The notes below the pieces were generated by a model. That model ran no database searches, was not told where the DNA came from, and was given only the letters and a program-made list of their open reading frames with translations. 64,000 bases of DNA from Amphiura filiformis. Its lineage: Eukaryota > Echinodermata > Ophiuroidea > Amphilepidida > Amphiuridae. The stretch spans positions 3,935,371-3,999,370 of the forward strand of contig NC_092636.1 in NCBI RefSeq assembly GCF_039555335.1, in the 5' to 3' direction. Below are positions 59,184-64,000 of this stretch, piece by piece (position 1 is the stretch's first letter; each line of letters opens with the position of its first letter). A program made the translations under genes and the position numbers.

Positions 59184-60380
59184 TGATCTTTACATAACCC
59201 AACATTTAAATGTTACTGAACGTTTCAACAAATGTTTCAAAATGTTTGTGTTTTTTCCTTGCTGGGTAAAATATGAAAGATTAAAAGTTAATAATAATTG
59301 CAAAACAAAGAACGGAACTTTTTGCATGGATAGATAGAACAATAACTTATACATTAATAAATATCTAGTAAAATCATTAATTTTTCCTCTTCTGTCAGAG
59401 TCTTTACAAGATTATGTTCTATAATCCCGTAAATGACTATTTCAAAACTTTAAAACCGCATTATCGTTTCTATAATTGCAGCATTTATATGCAAATCCCC
59501 TTGTAAACCCCGTGCCAACCTCCGCTAATTGTGTTCAACACATTTTAACTTCAGGCGATTATAAAAACATCTGCATATATATAAGCTATGACATTAATTA
59601 CTTTTTTACAAATATAATTAAACAAATGAATAGAAATAAATCTAGAACAAGCGTTTACCAAGCATTATATGCACGAGCGGTTCATTAGTGCGATAGACAC
59701 GCTGTCAATAAGAGCTATTTCAAGCTCGTATTGTTTAAAGTATCTCATTGTGACGGTTATCTTCATTTTAGTCGCTTATATAAGAGTTGTTCTTGTATAA
59801 TGAATCGACATCTTTGCATTAAGAGGCTTACCAATTATAACTGCAATTGTTACACACCGATTCTTCTACATCAAATTGATTCTTCAAAGCGTGTTGTAAT
59901 AATTAAATAATAGTTGTATACAATTTGTCTAAATGATAAAGTGCTTTGATATGGACTGTAATTATCACTCGTATAGCAGTTAATTAACTGGCGTAATCAG
60001 TAAACACTACAATGACCGCATCGCGTGATGTAAGTTACTTTAACTTGCTTTTTGGGGCGCCCTCTACGGAGGCGTCCCACAATATTGGCATGTACTTGTG
60101 AGTAGCTTCTAATTTCAGTCTTACTAGATTTACTCCGCAATTGTTGTGCTATTTTGCTAAAATTATGCCCTTGCTCAGAAATAAATCCACAATATGCTTG
60201 GATTTTATTTTATTATTGTTTTCTGTTATGCACAGGATAAAATGGTGTGCGTATATTCTTTGTTTAAAAGACAAAATTAATGGATTTGTAAAAACACCAA
60301 ATAAATCGAGACCTTTGACCTTTGTAACCACTTTGACCTTTGTAACCAGTTTACCGCCTCTTAGAACCCGATAGACGGTG
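59184..60380. other. AT-rich intergenic DNA
   Basis: No gene. 59215-59265 contains an AACGTTTCAACAAATGTTTC ... TGTTTGTGTTTT fragment that resembles the 24556-24794 foldback. Confidence 0.45.
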
Positions 60381-62760
60381 ACCAACACTTTGGATTACAA
60401 TAGCCTAATCTGAATGGCATAGTCCAATAAGCTCAAATAAACAATCATAGTGCAAAATTTGACCTAACTTGCAGAGTATGAGTTTTTGTACCCAAAGTTT
60501 CAAAGTCAGGCATCTTATCAAGATCAAGATAGTGATAGTGACATAACAATTAACACGCTTATCTTACCAAGGTCTTATCTATCTGCATGGGGTAATTGGA
60601 AATTATGGTGTAGCCTATTTGTTTTAAGGATGAAACAACTGGCTCCTTTTGCATGGAAATTAGAACAAATTACTATACAAGCTGTATCAAAAAGTTTGGT
60701 ACCCAGCAGTTTTGATAGTAATTGAAAAGCCTGGTTCTTCCAAATGCAATATCGGGTCCCCTTAAAATGATAAAATGATCAGACCATAAATCTTTTGTGA
60801 CTGTTTATGACATTAATCAACAAATTATGCGGATCCTAGATGTGTCGAGGATGTTATGTTTATGAACAAAACGTTACGTTTGTATTTTCAACATTGTTAA
60901 TCATTGCTACGTGTATGTTAACAAATGAAAGTTCTGTAATTATTTTAATTCTTCAATGCTAAGTTAGTAAGTATTCTTTTGGATATCATGGGTGTTTCCA
61001 TAACCTGACCACCTTTTCTGACTACCTTTTCTGACTACCTTTTCTGACCACCTTTTTTGACAATCTTATTTGACATTATTTTGATGTTTGCTATATTGTT
61101 ATTATCTTTACACTTTGCACAATAATGTTGTACCATTCTGGATGTTAAGTGACATAAAATTGAAATTATTAAGTGAAATTTGTTTTGTTTTTCCATACTT
61201 CCATGGTTTTTCACAGGGCAGTTAACTTCTCAGTTTAGAGAGGAGACAGCTATCATTTCAGGTGCTGGGTCAATAATCGATAGAGTAAACACTATTACCA
61301 CTTCACAAGGTCACATTCAGGCCTATGGTCAAACATGCCCTGATAATATTAAGGGTGCAGCATGAATGTGAATATGGGTTTAAGGGTATACGAGGTATTG
61401 TTGGTCGAAGCAGATTTTCATTTATCTGAATCAATATATTATTGAAAAATAACACATTGGTGTTTTGCAGAAGTTCATTATACAAATCATATACTTTGGA
61501 AAACTTGCTTAATTTATTGTTAATGAGTTATGTACGTTTTACAAAAGTGTTGTTGTTTCAGCCCTCTCTACAACATAACTCAAGAACCACAGGACCTACA
61601 AAAGTATATCTGTGATATTTGAATTATTCTACACGCTTGCTATGATTAAGCCCAATCGCCATAACTTTCAGGTTTTTTGGGACACTTTGACCTCTGACAT
61701 ATCTGGAAAATTGCTGTAATCATTAATTTATTATTGTAATATGTTATCATTATAAATAATAAAATAATTAATTTATACAATAATCAAATTTTTGGGTTTG
61801 TTTTTATTCTAGTAACACGTTTTAAGTTATATTTTGTACGCTCAAAACCCCAATTTTTCTGAATTTTCCCGATAGGTCAAAGGACAAAGTGTCCCAAAAC
61901 TGCAAATGCATTGCAAACTTCCAATGCCGATTGGGCTTATTGAGCAATGCAATTTTGCTAAAACTCACTACCATTTGCAAGGTGCTGTGAACTACTTTGT
62001 TTTCTGCTGCTTCGACCAACAATACATCGTATACCCTTAATTGTCCATCAGACAGACAAAGTCAGAACAGGGAAGTGCTGAGGGTAAACACTAGGGAGCA
62101 CTCGTTCGAATGAAGTCAGGAAAATTGGATGTGCGTGCAAAATTTTATTTTATTTGTTTTAAATAATTTCATTTACCATGAAAGTGTTGTAGTTTTAAGT
62201 TTCAAGTTTTATTTGAAAATTGTTTTTTACATCAGTGTCACTCGATCCGATGGTGCATCCAAGACATTAAATATACAAACAAAACTGTATTAAACAAAAC
62301 AAAATACTCGACAAGCAAAAGGTACAAATAAATAATCTAAAGTGAGAAAGAAATAACAACCATGTACCCTTAAAAATGTTGTTTATCTATTAACAAGTCC
62401 CAGAGAAAACCTTGCTAATTATCACCCAGCATGACGTCTATGATTATGGCGTAAAACACTAGGATCCAAAACATTCTCATCTATTAGTGCACAGTTCTTT
62501 AACTCCAATACATTTGTACATTCATTGAATGACCTTGGAAATTGGGGTACAAAACCTCATACTCTGCAACTTGAGGTCAAATTTTGCACTATGATTGTTT
62601 GGTTAATGTTATTGGACTATGGCATTGGGATAAGGCCATTGTGGTGAGCATCAAATATCACAGGGCTCACTGTAAAAGCTGGTCAGAAAAGGTAGTCAGA
62701 AAAGGTAGTCAGAAAAGGTGGTCAGGTTATGGAAACACCCGGATATCATCAAATTGTAAA
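60381..62760. repeat. Inverted-repeat complex around a foldback
   Basis: 60405-60475 (ATGGCATAGTCCAATAAG, ACAATCATAGTGCAAAATTT) is inverted at 62552-62640. 60984-61050 (GGATATCATGGGTGTTTCCA, then four CTTTTCTGAC units) is inverted at 62680-62755. The two segments keep the same left-to-right order in both places, which a simple foldback would not give, so more than one event is implied. Frames at 60486-60725 and 61180-61365 fall inside and are not supported as genes. Confidence 0.75.
61379..62041. mobile_element. Foldback element, ~660 bp
   Basis: TTAAGGGTATACGAGGTATT plus GTTGGTCGAAGCAG (from 61379) is mirrored by CTGCTTCGACCAACAATACA plus TCGTATACCCTTAA (ending 62041). Inner arms ATTAAGCCCAATCGCCAT and GGGACACTTTGACCTCTGAC are mirrored by GCCGATTGGGCTTA and GGTCAAAGGACAAAGTGTCC. 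It lies within the larger inverted-repeat complex. Confidence 0.82.
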
Positions 62761-63664
62761 TCTCTAGTCAGATTTTCAGTGTGTTAACAACTATGTATCA
62801 AAGATGTTACGTTCATGTACAAAACATTAACGTTCTTATCTTGTAAACATTGTATACCCATATAGCTACTTTTGAAGAATGAATTTTCTGTAATTGTCTT
62901 TTATCCTTCATCTCTATTAGATTTTCAGTGTATTAGCAAGTAGATGATGTATATGTATCACAGACGTTATGATGTATATGTATCACAGACGTTATACATT
63001 CATAAAAACTTTTCTTTTGGTCAACATAGGGGTAGATCCTATACTATCCATCATATACCCCCCCTGCATAACGAAATTCAACAATATTCAATATCCAAAG
63101 CAATATCATCACTACAATATGCCCCAAAATTGAACTCCCCACCCCACATAATCGCAAATTGACACGACAGCTTCATTCCAATTCAATTTATTTCATCCAA
63201 AACGGTCCTGTGATACACCTTCCCCAATCAAACACATTTGTCTTGCATTTGATCATCTTCTACTCTTCCCTAGAAAAAATCATTATGATACCAAATCCCC
63301 GGGACCAAATCTAAACACCATGCCATGGAATTCACCATATCACGTCCAAGCTCACATAATTTGGGCGCCCCATTCCTTTTTTAAAGGAATTTTTATTTAT
63401 TTCTTACTTACTTGCTCGCTCACTCATTCACTCAATAACTGCAATGTTGATTAAGCAGTTAAGTTAGATTACTCGATAAGGTGTTGAACTCTTCGCTTAT
63501 TTACTCGGCTAATATCAGAGCTGTGCGTCTCATAACTGGCTCCCTCAATGATGTTAAACAAATGGTTTACTCTATGGTGTACAGTGGGCCATAGAACAGC
63601 AATTTCCCGGATATGTGTGCTGAGGCATGCGGATATGATGTAGCTCACAATAAATCACTTTTTT
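62761..63664. other. Intergenic DNA
   Basis: 62945-63000 has a 28-bp tandem pair (GATGTATATGTATCACAGAC). The ATAGGGGTAGATCC phrase near 63027 matches the dispersed repeat at 26568-27170. No gene. Confidence 0.5.
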
Positions 63665-63872
63665 AAAAGTTTTATCTACTATCTACTGCTGAACTCCACT
63701 AATCCAACTCCTTTATAATGATGATACTCCACTACTTTATCTGATATAATAATAGCACACTACTTCATCTGCTATCGATACTCCACTATACTTCATCTGC
63801 TATCTACTGTTGACACTCTACTACTTCATACTACCCACTGCTGATACTCCACTACTTCATCTGCTATCTATA
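63665..63872 (+). repeat. Diverged 33-bp minisatellite fragment
   Basis: Six or so imperfect units (GATACTCCACTACTTCATCT, GCTATCTACTG) match the 35.4 kb array in orientation. They are much more degraded. Confidence 0.85.
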
Positions 63873-63894
63873 AAATAAATAATAATAAATAATA

Positions 63895-64000
63895 AATTTT
63901 GGATTCCTAAAGCGCCTTTCTCCAGATCTTAGAGGACTCAAAGCGCTGTAATTTCGCTGCAATGGTGAATCATCACAATCAGATCGCATCAACTAGGTTG
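63895..64000. repeat. Dispersed repeat fragment at the window edge
   Basis: AAAGCGCCTTTCTCCAGATC and CTCAAAGCGCTG resemble a widespread 'AAAGCGC...CAAAGCGCT' repeat found in many marine invertebrate genomes. It runs off the window. Identity is from memory and tentative. Confidence 0.4.

Noticed and set aside
61180..61365. Terminal exon preceded by a good pyrimidine tract and CACAG
   Set aside because: It lies within an inverted-repeat complex, has no recognisable domain and no partner exon; splice-like signals are common in T-rich DNA.

Overview
This window is eukaryotic, AT-rich and gene-poor, and almost certainly comes from a marine deuterostome invertebrate (echinoderm or hemichordate would fit; I cannot settle which). 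The only gene I can fully support is a two-exon Gsx ParaHox homeobox gene on the plus strand: exon 1 at 19926-20418, intron at 20419-21387, exon 2 at 21388-21800, giving 301 residues. It has the family's N-terminal [11 protein letters not shown] motif and a full homeodomain. I see no Xlox or Cdx homeodomain. Any other ParaHox member would lie more than about 19 kb to the left or 42 kb to the right, unless it is split into very short exons.

Nearly everything else is repetitive or featureless AT-rich DNA. Retroelement remnants are a LINE reverse-transcriptase tail (880-1960, minus) split by a TTAA-flanked MITE, and the end of a Penelope-like element (58670-58857) whose stop codon lies inside a hammerhead-ribozyme core (58840-58910). 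Many non-autonomous inverted-repeat (foldback) elements are present. These include three TTAA-flanked MITEs, four copies of a TGGGCTATTCCA family, a TA-flanked mariner-like MITE, a group with CACTGYAAA tips and interiors built from reiterated short palindromes, and a 3.2 kb element with ~50 bp inverted ends. Several are nested, so an order of insertion can be read.

Four kinds of minisatellite (units of 31, 33, 51 and ~53-57 bp) occupy about 5 kb in total. They share a palindromic core resembling GCTATCTACNGTAGATAGC. The same core occurs as single copies elsewhere, including the Gsx intron. The 33-bp family occurs in opposite orientations on either side of 32.2-35.4 kb, and again at the right end. 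Large simple repeats are (TTTA)n, (CAT)n, (TCC)n, CT-rich tracts, and a ~0.8 kb tandemly duplicated TTTC-rich block at 54.76-56.55 kb.

Layout: 0-6.6 kb LINE and foldbacks; 6.6-11.6 kb minisatellites and hairpins; 12-18.9 kb foldbacks; 19.6-22.4 kb Gsx; 24.5-36.7 kb foldbacks, the 3.2 kb TIR element and two opposed 33-bp arrays; 39-51 kb simple repeats, the 31-bp array and MITEs; 53-64 kb a palindrome, a weak candidate exon, the TTTC block, the Penelope remnant and more inverted repeats. No operons, CRISPR arrays or intact transposase genes were seen.
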